From: Leclercia sp. LSNIH1
GTDB lineage: Bacteria > Pseudomonadota > Gammaproteobacteria > Enterobacterales > Enterobacteriaceae
Length of the DNA: 64,000 nt
Direction: 5' to 3'
Assembly (NCBI RefSeq): GCF_002902985.1
Contig: NZ_CP026167.1
Location: 4,464,001-4,528,000 of the forward strand
Positions within the stretch are counted from its first letter, which is position 1. The number at the start of each line of letters is the position of its first letter. Made by a program: the position numbers and the translations under genes. Below, piece after piece: positions 9,929-19,031 of the stretch. The notes under the pieces were generated by a model. The model was not told the DNA's origin and searched no databases. It saw nothing but the letters and a program-made list of their open reading frames with translations.

Positions 9929-12900
9929 TTACGGAACGACAGTTAGCGGGCCGCTGGCCGCACCCGTTGCCCGCCACTGCGGTACGTACATGGATTCCAC
10001 CATCGGTACCGGCACCGTGTAGGTTCCCGGGGTGACGGCACGGGCCAGATAGACCAGCGTCACTGTCTCATAATTTTTCACCGACACGGCGGCGACAAAG
10101 CGATCGTCGCGGAACTCCATATGCTGGATATCCGCCTGCTGCATCTGGTTGAGCAGGTTTTGTACCTCGCTGCCGCTCTCCTGCAGGCTGGCGCTGCTGC
10201 TGGCGAGGTTCTGGTTTTCCAGCTCCAGCCCCGCAGGCAGCAGATCCACCACCAGCGCATCCGGCACGTTCTTGCTGGCACGCACGGTCAGCCAGACCAG
10301 AACCAGCTCCCCGCTTTTCAGGGAGGAGAGCGACTTGCTGCTGCCATCGGTGGCCAGAATCTGCCGTTCAATTTTCAGCACGTTCGAGGCGGGCTGCGGC
10401 GCGTATTGTGGGTAGCCGCTGCTGTCCAGACGCACCCACAGCGGTGCAGTGCCGGTATTGGTCACCTGCAGGGCGGCCAGTTGATCGGCATTAAGATTTT
10501 GCACCTGCGGTTTGTCTCCCCGCATATTGCCTTCTTTAAACGACGTGGTGGCCTGCCACTCTCCGGTGAGTTTCTGTACGGAACGCCCCGCCAGGAACAG
10601 AGCGTTACTCTCCTGCGTTGAGAGCCAGCGCTGGCTGTACGCCTGCTCAGAAAGCACATTCAGCAGCGTATTCTGAGCGTTCGGCAGCAGTTTGTACTCT
10701 TCCAGCAGGCTGAGCATCATCGCGTTATCGCGAAGCGGGCTGCCGTAATCGGCCAGCCAGCTTTGCGTTTCGCTGCGCGGCGTTTTGATTGCCAGATCGA
10801 GCGCCTGCTGGCTGCGCGGCGCATCCCCCATCAGCTTCAGCGCCAGGCCAAGCTGCATCAGCGGCAGGCCCGATTTGGCCTGACCATGACGATCCCAGAT
10901 TTCACGCAGCGCCCCCAGCGGCGCTTTTTGCTGACGAGCCAGCACCAGCGCGGCATAGGCCTGGATGGCAAATTTGCTGGCGGTGGTGTTCTCGCTGTAG
11001 CGGACAGCCATCATGCCCGGGTCCTGCAGATAGCGCAGCAGGCGGTTGTTGGCGTTGGTAATGGCCTCAGCCGGGACGCTGTAACCCTGCTCGCCCGCCC
11101 GCACCAGGAAATCAGTGACGTAGGCGGTGAGCCAGTACTCTTCCTCACCGTTTTTATCCCACAGGGCAAAGCCACCGTTGTCACGCTGCATCTGCAGCAG
11201 GCGGGAGATACCGATCTCAATAGCCGCGCGACGTTTTTCGTCGCTGTCACCCTTAATCCCTAACGCGCTCAGCTGGGCGGCATTGGTATACAGAGACGGG
11301 AAGAGACCGCTGGTGGTCTGTTCCAGACAGCCATACGGATAGGCCTGCAGCTCACGAATGTAGCGGGCCAGGTTGAGCGGCGGCTTGCCGCTGAGCAGAA
11401 GCTGCCCCTGTAAGGTCACCGGCGAGAAATTCGCCAGGTGCTGTTCCGGCGCATGCCAGCTTTCGCCCGGATTGAGCATCGTGCCGGTGTTCACCGTCTG
11501 CGCCGGGAATGCCGGGCGCACGCCGATTTTCCAGCTTTTCTGCTGCGGGGCAAAGGTTTCGCCGGGCAGCGTCAGGCCGTTTACCTGCGCGACGATTTCG
11601 CCCTCGCCGTAACCTTCCAGCGCCCGCACAGGAATAAACAGCGTCGAGCGTTCGCCCGCGGCCAGTGTAACCGGCTGCGGCTGGGCCCCTTCCAGCGCCA
11701 GATTACCGCCAGCGGTCAGGGCGACGTTCAGGGTCTGCGGACGATCGGTGAGGTTAGTCAGATCCAGCGTCAGCCTGGCGCTATCGCCGCTGGCCAGGAA
11801 GCGCGGTGTGTTTAGCTCGGTGATCACCGGTGCGGCAACGATGATTTTGCTCTCGCTACTGCCAAAATCATCATCGGTCCAGGCCTGGGCCATCAGACGC
11901 AGCTCGCCGTTAAAGTCGCCAATGGGTAACGAGACGGTGCCCTCCCCGTTGGCGTCCAGCTCTACCGGCTGCGCCTGCTGGGCGATAATGGTGACGTGGT
12001 TAACCGGCGGTTTGCCGCCGCGCTTGAGCTCATCGCCGTCGCCGCCAAAGCGCAGCGACGCCAGACGCCCCTGGCCTTCAATCACCTGGCCGTAGATATC
12101 GTAGATGTCCGCGCCATAGCGCTTCTGGCCAAAGAACGCCTGCCACGGATCCGGGGTGACGTAATCGGTAATGTTGAGTACGCCGCTGTCCACCGCCGAA
12201 ACCAGCACGTTAACTTTCTGCGGGGTCGTCCCCTCTTTCACGCTGGCTTTCACTTTCACCGTCAGCATCTGGTCAGGACGCATTTTGGGCGGATTTTCCA
12301 GGGCGATGCTCAGGCGACGGTTCTCATCGCCCATCGGCAGATGCAGCAAGCCCACAGCCCGTTTTGGCGTGGCCGATTTGGATTTATCGCCGGGGCGAAC
12401 CACCAGCGTGGAGAGGTAAAGATCGTGACGTTTCCAGGCTTTATCTACCGGGATCGTCATATCCAGCCCTTCAGCCGGGACGTCGATCTCTTTCCACCAC
12501 AGCGGCCCTTCGCTGGATTCGATCATCGCGTAGCCTTTACCTGCCGCCGGGGCGGCAATGTGCAGCTTGATGGTATCCCCTGGCTGATAGGCCGGTTTGT
12601 CCAGTTTCAGGGTGACGCGATCCGGTCGCGCCGCGCCGGAGCCGTCGCTGTTATCCTGCCAGCTGTAGCCCGCCCAGAAGCGCACGCTGCTCACCGCCTC
12701 ATCCGGGGCTTTCACCTCCAGACGGTAGGAGCCCCACTCCACCGGGAAGCTCACTTTCCCCGTTTCGTCCGCGGCCAGATCCAGCGCCTGCTCGCCTTCG
12801 ATCAGATCTTTTTGATCAAACTGCGACTGCCAGCCGTCACTTTCCGACCAGGTCCAGGCGTAGTCCCGACGTTCGCGGATCAGGCGAACCTGCAGACCAG

Positions 12901-14887
12901 AAACGGCTTTTTTCGCCCCGCTGGCATCAGCGTAGACAATATCGAATCCGGCCTGGCTGTTCTCCTCCACAATCGGCTGGTTGACGGTGGTATCGGTGCG
13001 GTAGTCATAGACCGCTTTGCTGGCGAACTGCGGACGGATGCCCGGCAGGGTGGCCGCTGGCCAGACGGCCTGTTCCGCCCGGCGGGTCACCGGACGTCCG
13101 CCGGACTCCAGCAGGCTGGCCTGCAAAATAACCTGCAGCGGGGAGTGCGTCTCTTTCCACTGGCTTTCGCTGGTCACCTGACCCCGCCCTTGTTCGTCCA
13201 GGGTCAGCTGCACTTCGTCGAGGCTGCGGCTCAGGTTCTCTTCGGCGATATCGCCAAACTGGAAGCCCGGCAGTGCGGCCACGGCGTCACGCAGCGGGCG
13301 TAAAAAGAGCTGTCCTTGCAGGCTGTTGCCGTTGGCGGGAGCGCCGTACAGGTAATACCCCGTCACGTCGAACGCGACATCATCCTGCGGCGCAACCGGC
13401 GCTTTTTGCCCGGTAAGATTCAGCGCCATGCGCTCTGGCATAAAATCTTCGACGTGGAAATCCCACATCCGCTGCTGGTTATCGCCGGTACTGGCGCGCA
13501 CATGCCACATGCCGGTCTGCGCCCCGCTATCAAGGGGATAGTTAAAGCGATAGAGACCGTTTTCCGGCTGGCTGACCACGGTACGTGCCACCTGGCCGTC
13601 CGGGCGTAATACCTCCAGCTTCACCGGCTGGTCGGGCAGCGGTTTGCCGTCGCTGTCGCGCAGCAGGCCGTTGAGGATCAACGTTTCGCCCGGGCGATAG
13701 AGATCGCGCGGACCAAACATAAAGAACTGCTTGTTCAGGCCTGGCGCGCCGGTGATGGCAAACTCCGCCAGATCCAGCGCCGGAAGGGTGAGATCCAAAA
13801 GCGTGGTCTGCCCATCTTTACGGGCGAGAAGCAGCGCGGCCGCTTTATCTGTTTGCAACGTCGCGTGACCGTCGGCATCGCTCGACGCCTGGGCCAGTGT
13901 CTGCCCTTTATCGTTGAGCAACAGCACCTCAATGCCCGACTGCGCCGCGCCGTTCTCCAGGCTCTGGGTAAAAATATCCAGCCGGTTATGGTAGCGGTGG
14001 GCGGAGAGACCAATATCGCTGAGGGTAAAGAGCGTGGCGGCGTTGCTGTAGTTATAGTGCCCGGCCTGATTCATCACCGCGATGTAGACCCCCGCCTGCT
14101 GTAGCGGCTTGATCTCCGCCAGCGGCAGCAGCAGTTTCTCGCGGGTATTGCGCGCCGGGTTAAGGTCGAAGCGGCCGGTATAGACCAGATCGGCCATCTT
14201 CAGCAGATTGTCGGATTCCCAGTTGGTAAGCGAACTGCGGTACTCCCACTGGCTGACGAACGCGGCCAGGGACTCGGGTTTGACCCGGTAGAAATTCACA
14301 TCGACGTTATTTACGTTCAGCGCCATTACCGGCAACCCTTCTACCACCTTGCCCGGCAGCAGCGAGCCGCGGCTGGCGAAGCCCACGGTCGGCTCAATAT
14401 CGCGGGTGGTGATGGTTTTTTCGATATCGCTGCCCAGCGTGGCTTTATTCAGCCCAAGCAGCCCGCTCTCGACGGTGACCACCAGATTCCGGTTTGGCTC
14501 CAGATGGCGCAGGCGCAGCTCCTTCAGATTAGGCGCCAGCTCCCATGCCCCATCAACCTTGCCGCTTTTTTTGTCCACCACGTGCACGGTACGGGCGAAA
14601 TCCTGGGCGGGATCGAGGGGAACCGAGAAGGTCAGCACCAGGGCTGCCGCGCCGTCGAGCTGGAGCTCTGAAGCATCCAGCAGGGTCAGCGCCTTGCCCT
14701 GGCTCTGCGCTGCCAGTTTTTCCAGCGTGGCGCCGTCAGGCTTCGCCGGGACAGTCGGTTGTGTGGTGGATGCAGCCGCCGCAGCGGGCGCCTGGGGTTT
14801 GGGCTTATCGTCACTGTTGTCACAGCCGATAAGCGCCAGTGAAGTGAGCAGCGCTAATGAAAGTGCGGCGAAGCGAAACGGTTTCAT
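9929..14887 (-). CDS. yfhM: Bacterial alpha-2-macroglobulin lipoprotein YfhM
   Basis: YfhM is a periplasmic, membrane-anchored protease trap related to eukaryotic alpha-2-macroglobulin and complement C3. It is thought to act with PBP1C when the outer membrane is breached. The 1652-residue product starts with a lipoprotein signal (lipobox LIGC, Cys22). Many beta-rich macroglobulin-like domains follow, with MG motifs such as FMFGPRDLYRPGETL and LKLDKPAYQPGDTIKL. The thioester motif CLEQ (Cys1187) lies in YPYGCLEQTTSGLF and precedes an alpha/alpha thioester domain. Length is within one residue of E. coli YfhM. It is the first gene of the yfhM-pbpC pair. Confidence 0.97.
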   Translation of the reverse strand: MKPFRFAALSLALLTSLALIGCDNSDDKPKPQAPAAAAASTTQPTVPAKPDGATLEKLAAQSQGKALTLLDASELQLDGAAALVLTFSVPLDPAQDFARTVHVVDKKSGKVDGAWELAPNLKELRLRHLEPNRNLVVTVESGLLGLNKATLGSDIEKTITTRDIEPTVGFASRGSLLPGKVVEGLPVMALNVNNVDVNFYRVKPESLAAFVSQWEYRSSLTNWESDNLLKMADLVYTGRFDLNPARNTREKLLLPLAEIKPLQQAGVYIAVMNQAGHYNYSNAATLFTLSDIGLSAHRYHNRLDIFTQSLENGAAQSGIEVLLLNDKGQTLAQASSDADGHATLQTDKAAALLLARKDGQTTLLDLTLPALDLAEFAITGAPGLNKQFFMFGPRDLYRPGETLILNGLLRDSDGKPLPDQPVKLEVLRPDGQVARTVVSQPENGLYRFNYPLDSGAQTGMWHVRASTGDNQQRMWDFHVEDFMPERMALNLTGQKAPVAPQDDVAFDVTGYYLYGAPANGNSLQGQLFLRPLRDAVAALPGFQFGDIAEENLSRSLDEVQLTLDEQGRGQVTSESQWKETHSPLQVILQASLLESGGRPVTRRAEQAVWPAATLPGIRPQFASKAVYDYRTDTTVNQPIVEENSQAGFDIVYADASGAKKAVSGLQVRLIRERRDYAWTWSESDGWQSQFDQKDLIEGEQALDLAADETGKVSFPVEWGSYRLEVKAPDEAVSSVRFWAGYSWQDNSDGSGAARPDRVTLKLDKPAYQPGDTIKLHIAAPAAGKGYAMIESSEGPLWWKEIDVPAEGLDMTIPVDKAWKRHDLYLSTLVVRPGDKSKSATPKRAVGLLHLPMGDENRRLSIALENPPKMRPDQMLTVKVKASVKEGTTPQKVNVLVSAVDSGVLNITDYVTPDPWQAFFGQKRYGADIYDIYGQVIEGQGRLASLRFGGDGDELKRGGKPPVNHVTIIAQQAQPVELDANGEGTVSLPIGDFNGELRLMAQAWTDDDFGSSESKIIVAAPVITELNTPRFLASGDSARLTLDLTNLTDRPQTLNVALTAGGNLALEGAQPQPVTLAAGERSTLFIPVRALEGYGEGEIVAQVNGLTLPGETFAPQQKSWKIGVRPAFPAQTVNTGTMLNPGESWHAPEQHLANFSPVTLQGQLLLSGKPPLNLARYIRELQAYPYGCLEQTTSGLFPSLYTNAAQLSALGIKGDSDEKRRAAIEIGISRLLQMQRDNGGFALWDKNGEEEYWLTAYVTDFLVRAGEQGYSVPAEAITNANNRLLRYLQDPGMMAVRYSENTTASKFAIQAYAALVLARQQKAPLGALREIWDRHGQAKSGLPLMQLGLALKLMGDAPRSQQALDLAIKTPRSETQSWLADYGSPLRDNAMMLSLLEEYKLLPNAQNTLLNVLSEQAYSQRWLSTQESNALFLAGRSVQKLTGEWQATTSFKEGNMRGDKPQVQNLNADQLAALQVTNTGTAPLWVRLDSSGYPQYAPQPASNVLKIERQILATDGSSKSLSSLKSGELVLVWLTVRASKNVPDALVVDLLPAGLELENQNLASSSASLQESGSEVQNLLNQMQQADIQHMEFRDDRFVAAVSVKNYETVTLVYLARAVTPGTYTVPVPMVESMYVPQWRATGAASGPLTVVP

Positions 14888-15021
14888 CCTTTATCCCTGG
14901 CCTCTCGGGCCTGTTGGTCGTCGTCGGGGTAAGTATTATCCGCAAGTTTCATTAATACAAAAGCACTCAATCCAATTACGGACAGCACCTCGCAAAATAA
15001 TTATCAGCATTAAAAATTCCG

Positions 15022-15039
15022 CTGCTACGGCGATCACAG
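15022..15039 (+). promoter_or_regulatory. Possible CRP site upstream of the alpha-glucoside operon
   Basis: TGCTA-N6-TCACA has one perfect and one 3-of-5 half-site of the CRP consensus TGTGA-N6-TCACA. Catabolite control would fit a PTS sugar operon. This is a weak match judged by eye. Confidence 0.3.
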
Positions 15040-15044
15040 CCCAT

Positions 15045-15062
15045 AAGGTTACATGTAACCTT
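15045..15062. promoter_or_regulatory. Perfect 18-bp palindrome, candidate operator
   Basis: AAGGTTACATGTAACCTT is a perfect palindrome in the divergent yfhM/PTS gap, about 110 bases upstream of the permease start. A second, A/T-rich inverted repeat (TTGTTTT, one base, AAAACAA) follows at 15072-15086. I infer that the palindrome is the operator of the RpiR-type regulator encoded at 19031-19801. No known consensus is matched. Confidence 0.5.
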
Positions 15063-15169
15063 TAACGTCATTTGTTTTTAAAACAAGAAGATATATGGAT
15101 AAACCGGCGTTCCCACTGCTAGTTTTACTCTCAGACGCACCTTGAGTGCGCGGTTCAATAAGAGAGAAC

Positions 15170-16717
15170 ATGATGAAACGAGCCGTGAACGCCCTACAAA
15201 ATTTCGGAAAATCATTATACGGACCGGTACTTATCCTGCCGATTGTCGGTCTGTTTATTGCCTTTGGAAACGTGCTGGGTAACGGTGGTCTTGCCGGCTA
15301 TCTGCCATTCCTCGGCCATCCACTGATCCAGAGTATTGGCCAGCTGATCGCCAAATCCGCCGTCTCGGTGCTGGTTAACCTCGCGCTGGTGTTCGCCGTG
15401 GGGATTCCCATTGGTCTGGCAACACGTGACAAAGGTTACGCGGCGCTGATTGGTCTGGTGACCTTTGTGGTGTTTATCAACGCCATGAACGTCACGCTGC
15501 AACTGCAGGGCGCGCTGGCCCCTGCGGAGCAGATGAAAGCCGCCGGACAGAGCATGGTGCTGGGGGTACAGGTGCTGGAGATGGGCGTGTTCGCCGGGAT
15601 CCTCACCGGGGCGCTGTCGGGCTACCTGTATAACAAATACTCCGGGGTGCAGTTTAACGGCGCCATGGCAATCTACTCCGGCCACTGCTTTGTCGCCATT
15701 ATTATGCTGCCGGTCTCAATGCTGCTGGGGGTGGTGATGAGCGAGCTGTGGCCGTTTGCCCAGCACGGGATCAGCACGATGGCCTTAGCAATAAAAGGTT
15801 CCGGACCGTTTGGGGTGGCGATTTACGGCTTCCTTGAGCGCATCCTGGTGCCGACCGGCCTGCACCATCTGGTTTATACCCCCTTCCTCTATACCGAACT
15901 GGGCGGTACCCAGGAGGTCTGCGGCGCTACCTACCAGGGCGCGCGTAATATCTACTTCGCCGAGATGGCCTGCCCGGACGTGAAACAGCTCAGCAGCACC
16001 GTGGTCTGGGATGCTCGCGGTATCAGCAAGATGTTTGGCCTGCCTGCCGCCGCGCTGGCGATGTATGTCACCGCGAAACCGGAGCGTAAAGCCGCGGCGA
16101 AAGCGATTCTGATCCCGGCGGCGCTCACCTCGTTGCTGGTGGGCGTTACCGAACCCATTGAGTTCTCCTTCCTGTTTGTCGCCCCGCTGCTGTTTGTGGT
16201 GCATGCGGTGCTGACCGGGATTGGCATGATGCTCTTCTCCCCGTTCGGCGTTCACGCCATCGGCGCCAACGGCATCATCGATTTTATTCTCTATAACCTG
16301 CCGCTGGGCACTGAGAAGTCTAACTGGCCGATGTACATCGTGGTCGGGCTGATCATGTTCACCGTCTACTTCGTTGTCTTCCGCTTCCTGATCCTGCATT
16401 TCCGCATGAAAACGCCGGGACGCGAGGAGGAAGATCAGGAGACCCGTCTGTACAGCAAGCAGGAGTATCAGGCGAAGGGCAGCAATAATGGCCTGGGCGA
16501 GGCGATTGTGGTCGGCCTCGGCGGACGTGAAAACATCGAGGTAGTGGACAACTGCTACACCCGCCTGCGCGTCACGGTGAAAGATGTCGCCGTCATCGAC
16601 GAGCCGCGGCTCAAGGCGACGGGCGCGAAAGGCATTATCAAACAAGGTAACAACGTTCAGGTGGTCTACGGGCTGCATGTCAAAAAAATGCGAGAAGCGG
16701 TCGAGACGGTTCTCTGA
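15170..16717 (+). CDS. PTS alpha-glucoside-type transporter, EIICB
   Basis: This membrane permease of the glucose/maltose PTS superfamily takes up and phosphorylates a sugar. EIIC spans about residues 15-415 with many hydrophobic helices and the substrate-site GVTEPIEFSFLFVAPLL. A linker leads to a C-terminal EIIB domain with phospho-cysteine Cys462 in VVDNCYTRLRV. No EIIA domain is present, so it should use the shared glucose EIIA (Crr). The best relatives are GlvC/AglA-type alpha-glucoside permeases. That fits the next gene, a GH4 enzyme 11 bases downstream. I start at the ATG at 15170 (515 residues); the adjacent ATG at 15173 has better spacing from AAGAGAG, and a GTG at 15146 lacks a ribosome site. 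Exact sugar unknown. Confidence 0.87.
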   Translation: MMKRAVNALQNFGKSLYGPVLILPIVGLFIAFGNVLGNGGLAGYLPFLGHPLIQSIGQLIAKSAVSVLVNLALVFAVGIPIGLATRDKGYAALIGLVTFVVFINAMNVTLQLQGALAPAEQMKAAGQSMVLGVQVLEMGVFAGILTGALSGYLYNKYSGVQFNGAMAIYSGHCFVAIIMLPVSMLLGVVMSELWPFAQHGISTMALAIKGSGPFGVAIYGFLERILVPTGLHHLVYTPFLYTELGGTQEVCGATYQGARNIYFAEMACPDVKQLSSTVVWDARGISKMFGLPAAALAMYVTAKPERKAAAKAILIPAALTSLLVGVTEPIEFSFLFVAPLLFVVHAVLTGIGMMLFSPFGVHAIGANGIIDFILYNLPLGTEKSNWPMYIVVGLIMFTVYFVVFRFLILHFRMKTPGREEEDQETRLYSKQEYQAKGSNNGLGEAIVVGLGGRENIEVVDNCYTRLRVTVKDVAVIDEPRLKATGAKGIIKQGNNVQVVYGLHVKKMREAVETVL

Positions 16718-16728
16718 AGGAGATAAAC

Positions 16729-18096
16729 ATGATTACACCCCCATTCATTCTCTCTATCGCCGGTGGCGGCAGCACCTATACGCCCGGGATTGTGAAAAGC
16801 CTGATGGTGCAGCTGGACAAATTCCCGCTGGCGGAAATTCGCCTCTACGACATCGACGCCGCGCGGCAGGATACCATCGCGCCGGTGGTGGAGAAGGTGA
16901 TTCGCGATCACAGTCAGAGCATCAAATTCACCGTCACCAGCGACCCGGAAGTGGCCTTCAGCGGTGCCCATTTCATCTTCGCCCAGATGCGCGTGGGTCA
17001 GTACAAAATGCGCGAGAAGGATGAGAAGATCCCGCTGCGTCACGGCGTGGTTGGCCAGGAGACCTGCGGCCCGGGCGGGCTGGCGTATGGCTTACGCACG
17101 ATCCTGCCGATGGTTGAACTGATCGACATGGTCGAGCGCTATGCGCATGAAAAAGCGTGGATCGTTAACTACTCCAACCCGGCGGCCATCGTCGCAGAGG
17201 GTGTGCGCCGCCTGCGACCTGACGCCCGGGTGCTGAACATCTGCGATATGCCGGTCGCGGCGATGCGCAATATGGGGGCCATTCTGGGCGTGGATCGTCA
17301 CAAGCTGGAGGTGGATTATTTCGGTCTGAACCACTTCGGCTGGTTTACCCGCGTGCTGGTGGATGGCGAGGACAAACTGCCGGAGCTGCGCCGCCATGTC
17401 GCCAGATTTGGCCTGCTGACGGAAGATGCGGCTAAAACCGACCCGCAGCACTCCGATCCATCCTGGGTGAAAACCTGGCGCAACATCAAGCCGATCATGG
17501 ATAACTTCCCGGAGTATCTGCCGAACCCCTATCTGCAGTACTACCTGATGCCAAACCAGATCGTGGAGCACCAGAACCCGGACTATACCCGCGCCAACGA
17601 AGTGATGAACGGTCGCGAGAAAAAGCTGTTTGCGGCTGCGGAAGAGTATAAACAGACCGGGATCCTGCCAGATGCGTTCCACGTGGGGGTACACGGCGAG
17701 TTTATCGTGGATGTGGCCCGCTCGCTGGCGTTCAACCTGCGTCAGCGCCATCTGGTGATGGTAGAAAACCGCGGGGCGATTACTAATCTGCCGTATGACG
17801 CCATGGTTGAAGTGCCGGCCTATATCACAAGCGAAGGGCCAGAGCCGATCCGCATCGGCCAGGTGCCGCTGTTCCACCAGACCCTGCTGCAACAACAGCT
17901 GGCCTCGGAGCAGCTGCTGGTAGAGGCCACCATCGAAGGCAGCTACGAGAAAGCGTTGCAGGCGTTCACCCTGAACCGCACCGTGCCAACCATGGAGCAT
18001 GCCAAAGCCATTCTGGACGAGATGATCGAAGCTAACCGTGAATACTGGCCTGCATTGCAGAAAGCATGGCAGGACGGAGAAGCGGTGAAAAAATAA
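16729..18096 (+). CDS. 6-phospho-alpha-glucosidase, GH4 family
   Basis: GH4 enzymes of this type split phosphorylated disaccharides such as maltose 6'-phosphate in the cytoplasm using NAD+ and Mn2+. The 455-residue product has the N-terminal nucleotide-binding AGGGSTYTPG. It also has the metal-ligand Cys172 in CDMP and His202 in GLNHFGWF. The CDMP motif marks phospho-alpha-glucosidases (GlvA/AglB/MalH), while phospho-beta-glucosidases carry CNVP. AAGGAGAT precedes the ATG. It is paired with the EIICB permease upstream, so I infer that imported phospho-alpha-glucosides are its substrate. Close kin: GlvA of Bacillus subtilis and AglB of Klebsiella. Confidence 0.92.
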   Translation: MITPPFILSIAGGGSTYTPGIVKSLMVQLDKFPLAEIRLYDIDAARQDTIAPVVEKVIRDHSQSIKFTVTSDPEVAFSGAHFIFAQMRVGQYKMREKDEKIPLRHGVVGQETCGPGGLAYGLRTILPMVELIDMVERYAHEKAWIVNYSNPAAIVAEGVRRLRPDARVLNICDMPVAAMRNMGAILGVDRHKLEVDYFGLNHFGWFTRVLVDGEDKLPELRRHVARFGLLTEDAAKTDPQHSDPSWVKTWRNIKPIMDNFPEYLPNPYLQYYLMPNQIVEHQNPDYTRANEVMNGREKKLFAAAEEYKQTGILPDAFHVGVHGEFIVDVARSLAFNLRQRHLVMVENRGAITNLPYDAMVEVPAYITSEGPEPIRIGQVPLFHQTLLQQQLASEQLLVEATIEGSYEKALQAFTLNRTVPTMEHAKAILDEMIEANREYWPALQKAWQDGEAVKK

Positions 18097-18126
18097 GGGC
18101 TTGCTCGCGAGTTGAACGTGGTTCCC

Positions 18127-18154
18127 TTGTCGGTGTCAGAAAAAACACCGACAA
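18127..18154. other. Strong hairpin between GH4 gene and sseA
   Basis: Arms TTGTCGGTGT (18127-18136) and ACACCGACAA (18145-18154) pair perfectly over 10 bp around an 8-base loop (CAGAAAAA). No T-tract follows on either strand. It could be a processing or stability element, a protein-binding site, or a weak attenuator in the GH4-sseA gap. Confidence 0.5.
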
Positions 18155-18185
18155 TCCATTATTGGATTCATTTATGGAGGCAACC

Positions 18186-19031
18186 ATGCCCACCTCATAT
18201 TTTGTCGCAGCCGACTGGCTGATTGAGCACAGTGACGATCCTGAAGTCCAGATCCTCGACGCGCGCATGGCGCCGCCGGGGCAGGAGCATCGTGACGTTC
18301 CCGCGGAATACCGCGCCGGGCATCTGCCGGGGGCGGTATTTTTTGATATTGAAGCCCTCTCCGATCACACCTCTCCCCTGCCGCACATGATGCCGCGCCC
18401 GGAAGCTTTTGCGGTCGCCATGCGCGAGCTGGGCGTCAGCCACGATAAGCATCTGGTGATTTATGATGAAGGGAATCTCTTCTCCGCACCACGGGCGTGG
18501 TGGATGCTGAAAACCTTCGGCGTGGAAAAAGTGTCGATTCTGGCGGGCGGGCTTGCGGGCTGGCAGCGGGCGGAGCTCCCGCTCCAGCAGGGCGATGTCT
18601 CGCTGCCGGACGGCGATTTTGAAGCCACCTTCGATGCCGGAGCGATCAAGCGCGTCACCGACGTGCTGCTGGCCAGCCACGAACAGACCGCACAGATTGT
18701 CGATGCCCGCCCTGCCCCGCGCTTTAACGCCGAGGCCGACGAGCCGCGCCCTGGCCTCAAGCGCGGCCATATCCCAGGCGCACGTAACGTGCCGTGGGGC
18801 GATCTGGTGTTTGAGGGCGAGCTGAAGACCACCGATGAGCTGCGTGAGATTTTTGCCCGTCAGGGTGTGGATCTGCATCAGCCCATCGTCGCCAGCTGCG
18901 GCTCGGGCGTCACCGCCTGTGTGGTGCTCCTGGCGCTGGCTACCCTCGGCAAAACCGACGTGACGCTCTACGACGGGGCGTGGAGTGAATGGGGTGCCCG
19001 GGACGATCTGCCGGTTGAACCGGCGCAGTAA
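18186..19031 (+). CDS. sseA: 3-mercaptopyruvate sulfurtransferase
   Basis: SseA transfers sulfur from 3-mercaptopyruvate to thiol or cyanide acceptors. The 281-residue product has two rhodanese domains. The N-terminal one (HLPGAVFFDIEALSD) is inactive. The C-terminal one carries catalytic Cys238 in the active loop CGSGVT, the MST signature. I start at MPTSYFVAADWL after GGAGGCAACC; longer upstream frames only add residues from the preceding gap. The stop overlaps the ATG of the next gene (TAATG). In E. coli sseA lies directly beside yfhM and sseB, but here it is flanked on both sides by alpha-glucoside genes. Confidence 0.96.
   Translation: MPTSYFVAADWLIEHSDDPEVQILDARMAPPGQEHRDVPAEYRAGHLPGAVFFDIEALSDHTSPLPHMMPRPEAFAVAMRELGVSHDKHLVIYDEGNLFSAPRAWWMLKTFGVEKVSILAGGLAGWQRAELPLQQGDVSLPDGDFEATFDAGAIKRVTDVLLASHEQTAQIVDARPAPRFNAEADEPRPGLKRGHIPGARNVPWGDLVFEGELKTTDELREIFARQGVDLHQPIVASCGSGVTACVVLLALATLGKTDVTLYDGAWSEWGARDDLPVEPAQ

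Noticed and set aside
11996..13303. A 435-codon open frame antisense to yfhM
   Set aside because: It lies wholly inside yfhM, shows no family features, and its residue make-up follows from yfhM codon use.
15170..18096. Reading the PTS/GH4 pair as a cellobiose or other beta-glucoside system
   Set aside because: The GH4 enzyme has CDMP, the mark of phospho-alpha-glucosidases, in place of CNVP, and the permease is of the glucose/maltose EIICB type.
18097..18185. The GH4-sseA hairpin as an intrinsic terminator
   Set aside because: Neither strand has a T-tract after the stem, so I list it only as a hairpin of unknown role.
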